Source: Tubulanus polymorphus (lineage: Eukaryota > Nemertea > Palaeonemertea > Tubulaniformes > Tubulanidae). From it: 64,000 nucleotides of DNA. This document shows positions 48,301 to 59,300 of the stretch, piece after piece; position 1 is the stretch's first letter; every line of letters starts with the position of its first letter. A program made the position numbers and the translations under genes. Under the pieces are notes generated by a model that was not told the DNA's origin, searched no databases, and saw nothing but the letters and a program-made list of their open reading frames with translations. The stretch covers positions 9,305,001 through 9,369,000 of the forward strand of contig NC_134025.1 of assembly GCF_964204645.1 (NCBI RefSeq). Direction: 5' to 3'.

Positions 48301-51149
48301 ATAGAGTCCACCACTCCTTTCCTGTAGACTAGCAAGTGTACGCAGTAAAATTTCTATCATTTCAAGAATTCTTTAAAAAGGATTTGAGAATGCACCATTT
48401 CTAAATTTGGCACGATCGTGATCTTTTTAATTTAGATTTTTTCGAAATCACCTCGACTACCTTTTTTCTGTGCGAAGATCGAAGAACATGTCCGTATGAT
48501 GATGTATGCATTATTTTTTCAGCAAAAGAAGGCTAAAGGAGGGAAAACGTATGGAAAACCCGGCCAAAAAGAGAATAAACCGAAAGAAAAACAACGACCG
48601 AAAAGTTGTAAAGACACGAAAACCATCAAAGAGCTACTCGGAGATCTTTATCAAGATCGGGAATATTTAGACAACCTTCTCAGAGAAGAAGGTGCAGTAT
48701 ATTTACATCATTATCCCTTAAGTCTAGTTCTAGTTTTAGTAGTATTGGTATTTCCTATGTGTACATTATGTTACAAGCAAGAGAGGTTTTTGCTTGAACG
48801 GCGGGACATCCACCGTTACTCCAGTATAGCCGATTAATTATCTTGCATGTATAGTTTTAGATGAATTTGTCCATGGGTATTCTTTCTCCATTATTGCTAT
48901 ATTTTTTCCCCAGGCAAAAATTTGAACTAGTGGAGTCGACAAAAACTTAAACGTTTAACTTGTTATCTTTAGAGGCAAGAATTTATTTAAGTATCGAACG
49001 CTTCAACAAAAAAGAGCAGAAACTACAAAAAATGCTTCAAACAGAGCAGGTCGATGAATACGAAATAAAACTGTATCGTCGCGAATTGAAAGGTTTCACA
49101 GAATTTTTCCGGCACAGAATTTCCTGAAGCACGAACGTAGCCTCTCGGAATGATTCACTCTAGATTATTTGCTATCTTCACACTTCATATCAAATAGTGA
49201 TGAATAGAATGTTCGAGTTATGCAGATAATTTTCATAATGAAAAAAAATCAGGATGCGAGATCAGACTGCACTCTTAAAATGGAACAGATATGATTTTGA
49301 GTTTTTCTTTTACACTCAAGCAATTGTTAGATATTTCACTTCACTCAAAACAAATTGGTCAAAACTTACGCACATTTTATGATTACCGGTATTTTCTTTT
49401 TTTTTATCATCACTTATCAAATTATGCATTTTTTCTTTTGAAGACTGATTTTAATATGCCAATGAATATACCAATATAGCTTCCCCTGGTTTAGCTAATC
49501 ACCACGGTTAGGTTTCCACTTTTAAATTTCCCTTGTACAATACAGTAAACCTTCCAATACTAGCAATTCACAACTTGTACTCCAAAATTTTCTCTTTGGG
49601 TCAAGGAACTCTAAAATTGCTATGGCTATAAGCATTAAAGCAGAAAAATTTGAGTGTTTTATTTATTCACTTTTTATGTAATCTAGTCTGAATTGCAAGA
49701 TTTGCTGTGTGTTGTCAATTAATTTTGGAATAAACATTATTTCTCGCATCAACGTTTACAGAAGCCATGGAACAAAAAACAGAAAGCAGTCAACGCATTC
49801 AGGACCTGTGTATTGAGGGGATCAACTATCTTGACTCGAGGACAGATTTCTGGCGACAACAGAAACCAATGTATGCTCGAAAACGCGATAAACGATTACA
49901 ACAACAGCAACGACAACAAGGAAAACATAGTTCACACACTATGCAGTACGTCGTCAAAAAGATGGAAGACATCGATGATGGTAAATATCTCGTAGCTCAT
50001 TCAAAGATTTTGTTCCCCATGCATGTTGGTTGGTATCTTGACTCTGTTCAGCCTCTGTACAATTGAAATTGATTGACTTTTCAGCCCAAGCGAATGGTGA
50101 ATATGAACGATCATTGAAAATGAGCAAAAACTTACTGCGGCAAGTGGAACCTATGAACGAAGAGGAATGCCCCGACAAACCGGGACTGTTGGCCAGTCTG
50201 TACAGTTACATGGGTGATGCCAATCTGGAAACGGGAAGTTATGATTTGGCTTTAGAATATTATAAGAAAGACTTAAATTTGGGTGAACAACAGTAAGTTA
50301 TACTACATGCAAAATGTAGATTTACACTGAACTTGCTGAAGGCGGAATAAATTCAACATTCCGTTTTACTTTTCAGCGATATGGAAGATTCACAGGCGCG
50401 TGCTTTAGATAATTTAGGCCGAGTATATGCTAGGATTGGAAATTACCAACAGGCTGTAGAAATGTAAGTAAATATAAACTAGAATTGGAAATGTTCACTA
50501 TTCTCATATTTATTTGGTTATGTTTTCCATTTGCAGTTGGGAGAGAAAACTACCAATGGGTAAATCGGATCTAGAAATGACATGGTTGTATCATGAGATT
50601 GGTCGATGTTACCTGGAATTAGAAAATTTCCAAAAAGCTCACGAGTGCGGTGGAAAATCACTGGACGCAGCAAATGCAGCCGGTGACGATGTGTGGCAGC
50701 TGAACGCAAGTGTTCTGATAGCTCAAACTGAAGGTAAGAAATCAAGGCCTAGAATTTCATATCAGGACAAAGAGGTGACTCTGTATGGGGGCTCGGATTT
50801 GCTTTAGTCACTTTTTGAAATGTAATTTGAAATACAAAATAAATTCATTCATTTATTGATTCATACAAAACCTTTTTGGAATCAGTTAGTAATTGGGTTG
50901 GTGTAACGTTTAAACTTGTACTGGACAAGCTGAGAGAATCAATTAAATGAACTTCCGTTTTTTTTTCCAGTCAAACTGGAAGATTATAATTCCGCTGTCA
51001 CTTCATTCGAAAAATCACTGGATATGGCACGAGTGCAAGGGGACAAACCAGCTGAGGAAGCGATCAAATGTGCATTGGAGGATGTTAATAAAAAGATTGC
51101 ACAGATGCTGCGAGAAAACTCATTGGGACAGGATGAAGACGCGGCAGAC

Positions 51150-51180
<31 letters not shown>

Positions 51181-54100
51181 AACAACAACAACAGGAAGAT
51201 TATACAGATTCTGCCTCGATTAAGGAGGAGACTATCGAGGAAGAACAACAACAAGAGCAACAACAACAAAAGCAAGAAGAACCACAACAAGAAGAAGAAC
51301 AACAACAAGAACAACAGAAAGGTTGGTACCCTGCTTCCTAAAACTAACAAGTAATACTCGTATAGTGTAATTGAGAAACTTATAATATCCAGAAACTGCC
51401 TGACTAAGATTAAGGATGCTTGTGTGTGATATTATCTTTATTCTTAGTTCATAAGTTCTCATCCTCCCTAGCCGGGGAATCTCATAGCATGATAGCTTCA
51501 CTCAAAATTTATTCTTAGTTGCTCACAAGGTATGAAAACTGCGCGTGTCACTGATAATGTGCTCAATGAAAGGAAAAGATTGCGCACTCCGCATCGAGAA
51601 ATAACAGCTTAGCTTAGGTTTGAATCCTGTTCGGGAGGATGACAGGTTGTCAACTAAGTGGATTGAATGCTACTAATACCCTTGACATGTTAGATGGCTC
51701 ATTATTTTGATAGAAATAACGAAAGATAACACAATAGTAACAACCTGAATTAGAGGTTTATTACTAATGAAATGAATGTATAATATCATATTATTTGGTG
51801 TGCTTCACTGTAGAGACTAAAAGAATTGTCGGATTAGTAACTGGTAATATTTCTTTTCAGAGAATGTTATCGTATTATGTTTTAATGTTAAACTTTCACT
51901 GATTGTTTTCAGCTTCTGAATCTTATAGTGTGGGTTCACAGGCAGAGGGGATGGATAGGGGCCAGGTCGATGATAAAGGGTCTATTGTTAAAGGGTCTGA
52001 TGAGGAGAACAGTGTCAAATCTGAAACATACAATTATTCTGAATCAAGCGCGTTCGAGGATGAATCTTCGGATAATTCGAAATCAAAACGCTCGATTAAT
52101 TCGAAAAAATCGATCTTGAATCGATCGAGAGAATCAGTCTCCGATGCCGGTAATTCCAGTGCGGTTGACTCCGACTCGGTGAAAGGACGGCCTCAAAAGC
52201 GCATGAAAAATAGAAAGAAACCGAAACCAAAAACGCCGATCAGAGAATCAGGTGAAGAGTCGGATGATGAAGCCGTTAAATCTGATATTGCTATAGGTGG
52301 TAACAATGATGCTAACACTGCTAACAGTGCTGATGTTGAAGAAAATCGTGATATCAAAGTTGAGAATTCTGCAACTAAATTGAAAAAAGATTCTAAGTCG
52401 TCAGTGGATAGTAGGAATTCGGATACAAAGTCGAAAAAATCAAGCAGTTCCGTTGCACACTCGAAAGATCAAACATCATTGAAAGAGAAAAAATCTTTGA
52501 CTGGTTCAGCGAAATCTGTCAATTCTCAGAAAAGAAGGGACAAAGATGGCAGTCGTGGCTCTGTTGCAGATAATCGTTCTGTTAAATCTGATAAATCAAT
52601 TAAAAGCATGATTGACTCCAAACCTCCTAGTAATAAAACTTCCCCTAGAAGTTCCAATGGATCAGTGCAGTCAGTAAGGAGTAAGGAGAGTAGTAATGGT
52701 AGTGTTAAGAAAGGTCAATCTTCTGGTCAATCAGTACGTGAGAGAAATTCATCTGGTTCTGGTAAATTGATGAAAAATGCCAGTGGTTCGTCGATAAAAT
52801 CAGACTCCAGCCAGAAAACAACGAACTCAGCCAAATCTCAATCAAACTCTGAGGCGGGTAGTAGGAGGATAAATGATAAAGACAAGACGGAGAAAAGACA
52901 AGGAAGTGCTGCTTCTAAAAAATCTAATTCATCAGTAGTATCACGGAAAAGCCAAATGTCAAACAAAGGTACCGGTAGTCATGGGTCATTTAAGTCATCT
53001 GACTCAAAAAAGGATGATGGTTCTATCGGTGGTAAACGGAGTGTGTCAAAAGATGAACAGCAAGAAAATAACGATGAACAGCGCAAAGATGAACATCAAG
53101 AGAACAAAGATGAACAGCAAGAAAACAAAGATGAACAGCGTGAAAACAAGTATGAACAGTGCAAAGATGAACAGCAAGAGAACAAAGATGAAGAACAAGA
53201 AAACAAGCATGAAAAACAAGAAAACACGGATGAACAGCAAGAGAACAAAGATGAACAGCAAGAAAACAAAGATAAAGAACAAGAAAACACGGATGAACAG
53301 CAAGAGAACAAAGATGAACAGCAAGAGAACAAAGATAAAGAACAAGAAAACAAGGATGAACAGCAAGAAAACAAGGATGAACTTCAGGAAAACAGGGATG
53401 AACAGCAAGAGAACAAAGATGAACAGCAAGAGAACAAAGATAAAGAACAAGAAAACAAGGATGAACAGCAAGAAAACAAGGATGAACTTCAGGAAAACAG
53501 GGATGAACAGCAAGAGAACAAAGATGACCAGCACACAGATGAACAGCATGAAAACAAGGATGCAGACACAACGAAATCATCATCATCATCATCATCATCA
53601 TCTATAAAAAATGCTGCTCAACCAGTGAAAGACATATCTAACAACCAAACTGAGGAATCACAAGTTAAAGAAGAAGTTAAAGATCCAAAAATTGAGGCTC
53701 TGAAAAAACTGAGTGCTGCACCGAGCTCAGTATCCGAATATCCAGAGTCAGAAGTCTTTGAAAATCTTGATTCAAAAAATGAAAATACTGGGGAGAACAT
53801 TGCTGACGATAACGATTTGTTGAAATTACCCGGTCGAGACCCGGGCCGCCCTCTATCCCCTCTGCCACCCCACCGAGAAGATCGCTCTCTAGTTCACAGC
53901 CAGGTTCAGCAGGACGCACAGTCTAAAGGTTTTTACTGGATATTTATAACGGCAATGTCTTTATGTTGAGTTTGCATGGTTGTCCTGTGTTCCTCCTCGA
54001 AAATGAAAATTATGCAATGCTATTCGAAACCATTGCGATTGATTTGAAGCTAATTGTGCACGTTTTGTTTCGATATCATACCAATCAATCTTGATCAATG

Positions 54101-54919
54101 CTTCCCGAACATATCGTCTTGTCTATATCTTAATGATATTCATGTCTCTGTATCAGTGATTCTAATTAATCGATATCATAGTAAAATACGTCCGTGTGGC
54201 GATAATTCATGTGAAATTGTGATTAGTGTGAACATGCTGCAGCCATTGCTTACTAGTATTAGAGATTGTAGTACATGAAGGAATAAAATCAGATTTTTAT
54301 TCTTTCATAAATATGTATTTATCAATACGATAATCACCCTTATGTTATGAAGTCTATGTTACATATATGAAATCAGTCGAATCAATAGATAAAAACGTTT
54401 GATTTCATGTAAAATATGCAGCTGCATGCACCTGTCTCATGTATACCCATAGCGTATTGAATTAATTACCCTCAGTACCCTGACCTCATGAAATAATTGT
54501 TAATCGTACATTTGATTTCGGAAAATAATTTAGTTGAATATTTTACAGAGATGTTTTAGATCTTAGAGCCCTAGTTAGATAATGAATGCAGTAGACAGAT
54601 ACCATACACTTTATGACTCCATCTTGTTCAACAATTGCTTAATAACCTGACCCTGTCTGTTCCTGAAAAGATTCAACCCATAAATCAACTTAACTTGATT
54701 GATTAATGAACTAGTGATAAAGCTTGGCTTAGAGAGAGTTATGGAAATATGAAATATTTGGTCAGAGGAACAGAAGACCGAGGAACAGAAGTTTGTCACA
54801 AGTTGCTCAACAGAGTAGTTAGGGTTAAGTCTATGATTATAACGATATTTAAAACAACCTATGTTTTTTGTGTTACAGCGCAAGTAGAAGATGAAGAACA
54901 ATTAAAGTATGAAGATTAG
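42377..54919 (+). CDS. ODAD4: Outer dynein arm docking complex subunit 4 (TTC25)
   Basis: Core exons: 42377-42514 (first exon A), 44983-45198, 45300-45453, 45533-45594, then cassettes listed separately, 48523-48691, 49762-49980, 50085-50292, 50377-50463, 50537-50733, 50971-51321, 51913-53928 and 54879-54919. Phases close, giving about 1285 residues without cassettes. ODAD4 is a TPR protein of motile cilia needed to dock outer dynein arms on doublet microtubules. Matching family blocks are VLVARSKCHLMLGN-type TPR, EALYLQGDFENALVCYHRG, TIKELLGDLYQDREYLDNLL, INYLDSRTDFWRQQKPMYAR, RALDNLGRVYARIGNYQQAV, WLYHEIGRCYLELENF and VWQLNASVLIAQTE. After the last TPR come a ~15-residue polyQ, a Ser/Lys-rich region and heptad repeats. 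Human ODAD4 also ends in repetitive charged sequence but is much shorter (672 residues). The donor at 53929 (GTTTTT) is weak. AATAAA lies at 55546-55551. Confidence 0.95.
44448..44720 (+). CDS. ODAD4: ODAD4 alternative first exon B
   Basis: This 273-bp exon runs from ATG to a GTTGTG donor in phase 0, exactly the phase of exon A (42377-42514). Its last ~28 residues (DAIRDEGDHFKHVGKWEKAI) are a TPR helix pair equivalent to the end of exon A (EVYRAEGDVLFKQREFLKAS), so each exon supplies the first half of the same TPR. Its start is a basic Ser/Arg-rich leader of about 60 residues that exon A lacks. Exon B can begin a transcript from its own promoter. An AG (caaatag at 44439-44445) just before the ATG would also allow in-frame splicing as an internal exon. 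Use is inferred from phase and domain homology. Confidence 0.7.
45724..45738 (+). CDS. ODAD4: ODAD4 15-nt microexon (EEKKK)
   Basis: cag|gaagaaaagaaaaag|gtaact; phase 0 at both ends. Adds five charged residues to the linker after the first TPR group. Can be skipped without changing frame. Confidence 0.5.
45900..45917 (+). CDS. ODAD4: ODAD4 18-nt microexon (EEEEQK)
   Basis: gatag|gaagaggaagagcaaaag|gtacag; phase 0 at both ends. Same acidic/basic character as its neighbours. Confidence 0.5.
46076..46144 (+). CDS. ODAD4: ODAD4 69-nt cassette exon
   Basis: Preceded by a pyrimidine-rich tract ending catcag and followed by gtacct. Encodes 23 residues (LLMAIEEEASKISSSKNRGS then SRK), phase 0 at both ends. 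The Ser/Lys/Arg content suits a phosphorylatable linker. Confidence 0.5.
46578..46616 (+). CDS. ODAD4: ODAD4 39-nt cassette exon
   Basis: atttcag|...|gtattt; encodes SMSSFSNVMDNEK, phase 0 at both ends. It is weaker evidence than the other cassettes because the peptide is not distinctive. Confidence 0.4.
46829..47063. mobile_element. MITE-like element in an ODAD4 intron
   Basis: tcaggtcgcactaaagatc at 46829 is matched by the inverted gatctaatgcgacctga ending at 47063, enclosing about 200 bp without a reading frame. The inner region also repeats parts of the 'caggtc' motif. Confidence 0.65.
47606..47620 (+). CDS. ODAD4: ODAD4 15-nt microexon (EERNK)
   Basis: A strong tract and acceptor (tctttttccatacag) precede gaggagaggaataag, then gtaatg. 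Phase 0 at both ends and directly compatible with the next exon at 48523. Confidence 0.55.
48973..49127 (+). CDS. ODAD4: Candidate alternative terminal exon of ODAD4
   Basis: After ttatctttag the sequence reads in phase 1 (following 48523-48691) as EARIYLSIERFNKKEQKLQK and continues as a charged helix to FFRHRIS and a TGA at 49125-49127. Using it would replace the second TPR group and tail, giving a protein of about 297 residues. A possible donor inside it (caggtcgatg) leaves phase 0, which does not match the next exon at 49762 (phase 1), so it cannot be an internal exon of the long form. No strong AATAAA follows nearby. Coding quality looks good, but usage is unproven. Confidence 0.45.
51148..51195 (+). 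repeat. ODAD4: CAA/CAG repeat coding for polyglutamine in ODAD4
   Basis: Alternating caa and cag codons give about 15 glutamines after the last TPR helix. A second Gln/Glu-rich run follows at about 51240-51320 in the same exon. Confidence 0.9.
53050..53565 (+). repeat. ODAD4: 21-bp tandem repeats coding for DEQQENK heptads in ODAD4
   Basis: Roughly 22 copies of a 21-bp unit (gatgaacagcaagagaacaaa) encode heptads with consensus DEQQENK and variants DKEQENK, DELQENR, DEEQENK. A five-heptad, 105-bp higher-order unit is present twice almost identically at about 53296-53400 and 53401-53505. A (tca)n polyserine run follows at 53575-53601. The open antisense frames here are artefacts of the period-21 structure. 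Confidence 0.95.
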
Positions 54920-56321
54920 ACAGTTCGTAAGTATACATTCTCTTGTGAGGGACAGAATTTGTGATATCAAATATAGTGATTATTCCTCAAGAGATGTATA
55001 GAAATACTTTTAGCTTAGAATCTTTATCGGTGTCTACGTAACACTGTTAACTTAATTAAATACCATATACTCTTTACGTATCATCGATTTTTGGAGATTG
55101 CTTCCTTTCTCAAAAGGTTTATTATTTGGGCATTAATTTGTTTCTTTGGAACACTTTCTAGAGTGTGTAGAGGCTGAACTTAAGCGTGAAGATGAGGTGT
55201 AGAGAAAGAAAGAGAAGATGACAGTTTGAATTCATGCGAAGATTATTTGTTGGTTATTTTCAATCATGTATCAAAATGCATCATTTAGGAATTATTCGAT
55301 CAAGATTGCAGCGATCATTAGAACTTTTATCTCGTGCCTTTTTCTACATATATATACGGAAAAATTTCTTATTAAAAACGCTAGAGGCTAGTCTAAATCT
55401 TTTCTATTTATTAGTGAAGAACCTTGCTAACTATTCCGTCCCTTTTACCTCATAGTCTTAGATGGTGCTTTATGTTTTTTCCCTTATATCATGCGTACAT
55501 TCATCTTTATAATGTTTGAAAAACTAGCCATTTTTGTGATATGAAAATAAAATGTTTCTTTGTAACTATTGGAATGAATAAATGGAAGTTATATGTTCAA
55601 TTAACACAAAGACTTCACTCATTTTGCGTGATCAGAGGTGGATTTAGGAAACCGGGGTCCAGAAGAAAAGAAAAGGCATTTCTCGGATAAGGCAGCCAGG
55701 TCGAGGTCTCTTGGAGTTCCGCCCTCGGTTTATGTATTTTTGAACTAATACATCCAATCAGTTGCTATTTCCGAGTGGCTGTGTGATCTAGGTCGTGACG
55801 AAAAGGGCAACATCAATGGGAAGGCAGAGTCCAGACCCCCAAGACCACCCCTAAATCCGCGCCTGGCATGATGCATCTTTACTTCTCTTGTGATCTGCTT
55901 CTAACAAATGTGTGGAAATGGTATCTATGCAGACTTTTAGAAGATTGCTTTATAGGCTGATGCCCCTGTGACCCGACTCTTCACGGGGCGAGTGCTGTAC
56001 TGCCTTGGCGAAAAACTGTCATCCTAAACTAGGACGTCCATCCAGAAACATACTAATTGATGACGTCATTAGCGCTAAATATCAACAATACGTATGTTAC
56101 TTTTCAAAATTTTATTTAAATCATAGCTACGCAAGATCATATAAATTATTTAAAATGACGGAACTAACGCGGATACGGAAAAAATTAAGTAAGATTAAGT
56201 AGTAATCATAAGCAGCCTCGACAGTCCTTAATACACATTGATCAATTAATAGTGAATATTTGTTCGCCTTTTAATCAGCAGTTTGAAAAATCAGCAGCAC
56301 GATCTATAACCAATTATACTA
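54920..56321. other. ODAD4 3' UTR and tail-to-tail interval to the P4HA-like gene
   Basis: No coding exon is recognised. ODAD4 poly(A) signal AATAAA lies at 55546-55551. A minus-strand AATAAA (tttatt) for the P4HA-like gene lies at 56111-56116. A MITE-like element fills 55633-55864. A short open frame at 55234-55455 has no domain. Confidence 0.55.
55633..55864. mobile_element. MITE-like element with 16-bp terminal inverted repeats
   Basis: cagaggtggatttagg at the left pairs with the inverted cctaaatccgcgcctg at the right. Parts of its left end (ggggtcca, gaaaagaaa, cggataa) recur at 60462-60525 in the P4HA-like gene's first intron, so it is a dispersed family. Similar terminal sequences (ggcggatcyag/taa) are seen singly at about 256, 5586 and 26793. 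Confidence 0.7.
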
Positions 56322-59300
56322 CTATAAATCCCATAAATCGAACATTAAGTTGCCATGTTTCGGTGGATCGTTTTCCCATTCTCTGTAAATCTTGTGCGCA
56401 ACTGAATTGAAACAAAGACGACATTTTTATAGCACCTTTAAGCTCCGGGAAATGAGTCTATAATGTATCAACTGAAAAGACCGCGGATATACATGTATTG
56501 TATATAGATAAATCTAGCACCGTATTTGTCTTTCTTACCCCATTTAGGCCCTATGATAACAGGACATTCACCCCATAACAGTTTTTTATTCACAATACCA
56601 CTGGGTTTATTGTTATAGAAAAACAAAGCAGATCCCTGCAAAAGAAATTGACGAGGAAATATTAACGAAAGCTTATGAATTGATGTTTGTCAAGACAATT
56701 TGTTTCACTTTGAGTACATATTTTGATACTAACTCTTTCTGGTTTCACTGATAGTTTTAACCACGGAAATACTATATTACCTCCAGCAAGTACGTCATTC
56801 AGCTAGAATATAGAACATGTCGTAAACATCTTAACCCTTATGTCTATCGGATACTTTCTCCCTGAAAGTGTCGCAGTATTCGCACTGAAATTGGCTAATG
56901 TAAAGTTTTGAGTTTCTTCAAATCTCCTTCAATACAGAACCTGTCCTTGCACTCAACGGCGTTTATCTTTATATTCAAATTCTAACCCATAATTATAGAA
57001 TTAAATCCTGTTTTTCCGCACTACATGGTTATCATAGTTACTTACAAACACGATAAATGTTGTCGAATTTTTTCCGTGCGTTTGAACGGTTTCTAAGTCA
57101 ACAAATGGAGCCTCAGTGACACCAGACGCAAAATTGAATGCCTGTTCGACACCAAAAAAATGAAATTAGGCTACATTTTACATGATCAATTTGAATAATG
57201 ACAATTGGTCGAATAAATAGTTTCTTATTCTCTAAACATACAGACTTTTCAAACATGTATTACGTTGATATTGATGAATATGTAACCTATACCCACCACA
57301 TACGGGCTTTGAGATAGCTTATAGTCAATACCAGTCAGTGTAGTAAATAATTTGTTAAGTTTTTCGCCGCGACGGCTTTCGTCCGAAATGATAGCCCTGG
57401 AAAATTTTTAGAAAATACGCATATACATTATTTCTTAAATGCTGCTTTTGCAAAAGCGTGCGTAAAGCGTTAAAACACCTACCAGTGTCTCTGTTTTGTG
57501 TATCCATGGTCAGAAAAAACCGATTCGGTTAACTGGATTGAAAAATTAATACATTGAAAAATTAGATACATTGTACTGATTTATTTCGAATCAACGGCAG
57601 TTAAAATTGAAATTTCTCATACCTTTCTGTCGAGCACAACCAACAGCTTCCTCATGAATTTTTGATTGATGACTTTATGGAAATACAAGATATCCGGATT
57701 TCGGTGGGCATACTCTACTTTATAAAATACGTATCCGCGGCGGTAGCGAGGAGCCAAAAAGCAATTGTAATCTGGATGCGAGGTAACACTATTTTTCTTT
57801 AAAAAAAGAAAACAATAGAAACATAGCCACATAGTAGCTCATGGCAAGATTTTAAAGTATATATTTCTTTTTCTTAAGAAAACTTACTTTCGTCAACTTC
57901 CCCGAACAGACTGATTCATAAAGGGCATTGATTTTAGCTTTCGGTACCCTTGGTTTTATCGGTATCGCCTCATCGGATCTTTTAGCCGACTGATAAAATT
58001 CCAAAGCCCTCTTTGCAGCGTTGTTCGTCGAATCTTCATAGAAATAGAAATATACGAATGGTGATTGGACTATCGAATATATGTGTTAGCGTAGCAAAAA
58101 ATATTTCTTCGTACTATGTTTCATACCTGTTTTCAGAGCCTTTTGCGTGAATTCCACGGCCTTCGCATAATTCCTATTCTGCGATACAAAATAGATTTCG
58201 ATGTTTCAAAAAGATCGATGCAAATCATATCAAACTGGTAAACCTTATTCTATCGATTACGAATACTCACTCGGTAGTAGATGGATCCTATTCTCACCAA
58301 TGCTACAACAGTCAGACGTTCTAACTTCGGATTTTCTCGGCCGAGTTTGGCAATGTATTCGTACCATTCAAGTGCCAGAAGATAGTCTTCCATGTCCAAA
58401 GCGCGCTGGGCGAAGATTTCGCAATCTTCAGGCGAAAGAGGTTCGGTAATGTTGTCACCGATCTTTCCCTTGGCCACGTCGTCCACTTTGAGGCCGTATA
58501 TCTGCTGCAAGCGCAACACATAGATAACGGTCTCCTCCAGATCCTTTTCGTTCGGCATCGATTGGAAAATGTTGAGTAATTTATCGAGTATAGCTGAAGA
58601 TTTTGAAGATAGTTATACAATATTAATATCTTAAACAGATAACGGTGCGAATGTCCATTGAATAGAAAGAAAGTTTCGGGAGGATATAATGAAAAGCGAA
58701 GGCAAAATTCAAGGGACTTGAAATTCCAAGGACTTGATAAGAATTACACAAACTTTCTCTACATAACGGTTCACGGACCCTTCTAGTTTTCGCAATGAGT
58801 TTTGAATAGACTTCATGTTTTACCTCCTCGACAAAGTCGATGCCGCTTCATTATTTCCCATTTATCGGTCCATTCTTTGACAAGTCTTTTCGTCAGAATG
58901 TACGCTCCGATAGGATGCGCAGTATACTGCAACATATGCTCCGAGGTATGTTCGTTCAGAGCTTGATTCGTTTCCAAAAAGCTACATTTTAAGAAAAACA
59001 ACCAAATATTATCAAACACAACTATCGAAAAACAATCATTCGTAATTACTTTTCTACAATAAAACCGAATCGAGTACAGCCGTGGATTTTTTGGGCGAGT
59101 GTAGGTCTCTGTCAGTCATTAGAAAAGCCTACGTTGGTGTAACTGCTAGCGACTAAGAGAGACCGTCCCTGAGATGATTCAGTATCATTTTTCATTTCTC
59201 AAAAGATTCTTTTCTTCATTTTTCATTTTCATTTCTCAAATTTTCCCAAAAGATTTTGAATCACGTATGGAAGCTAACTTAATATGTATCGAGTATAACT

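Noticed and set aside
53023-53601. Antisense and alternative-frame ORFs (Met-rich, Phe/Leu-rich and Cys-rich) over the ODAD4 repeats
   Set aside because: A 21-bp repeat without stops stays open in other frames. The sense frame is continuous with the ODAD4 exon, and the others are shadows.
56734-56802. 22-nt microexon ending at LAGG in the P4HA-like gene
   Set aside because: A GTAATA at 56780 looks like a donor, but using it breaks the frame of the next exon. Reading on gives GGNIVFPWLKLSVKPER, which matches the family and ends at a GTTAGT donor in the right phase.
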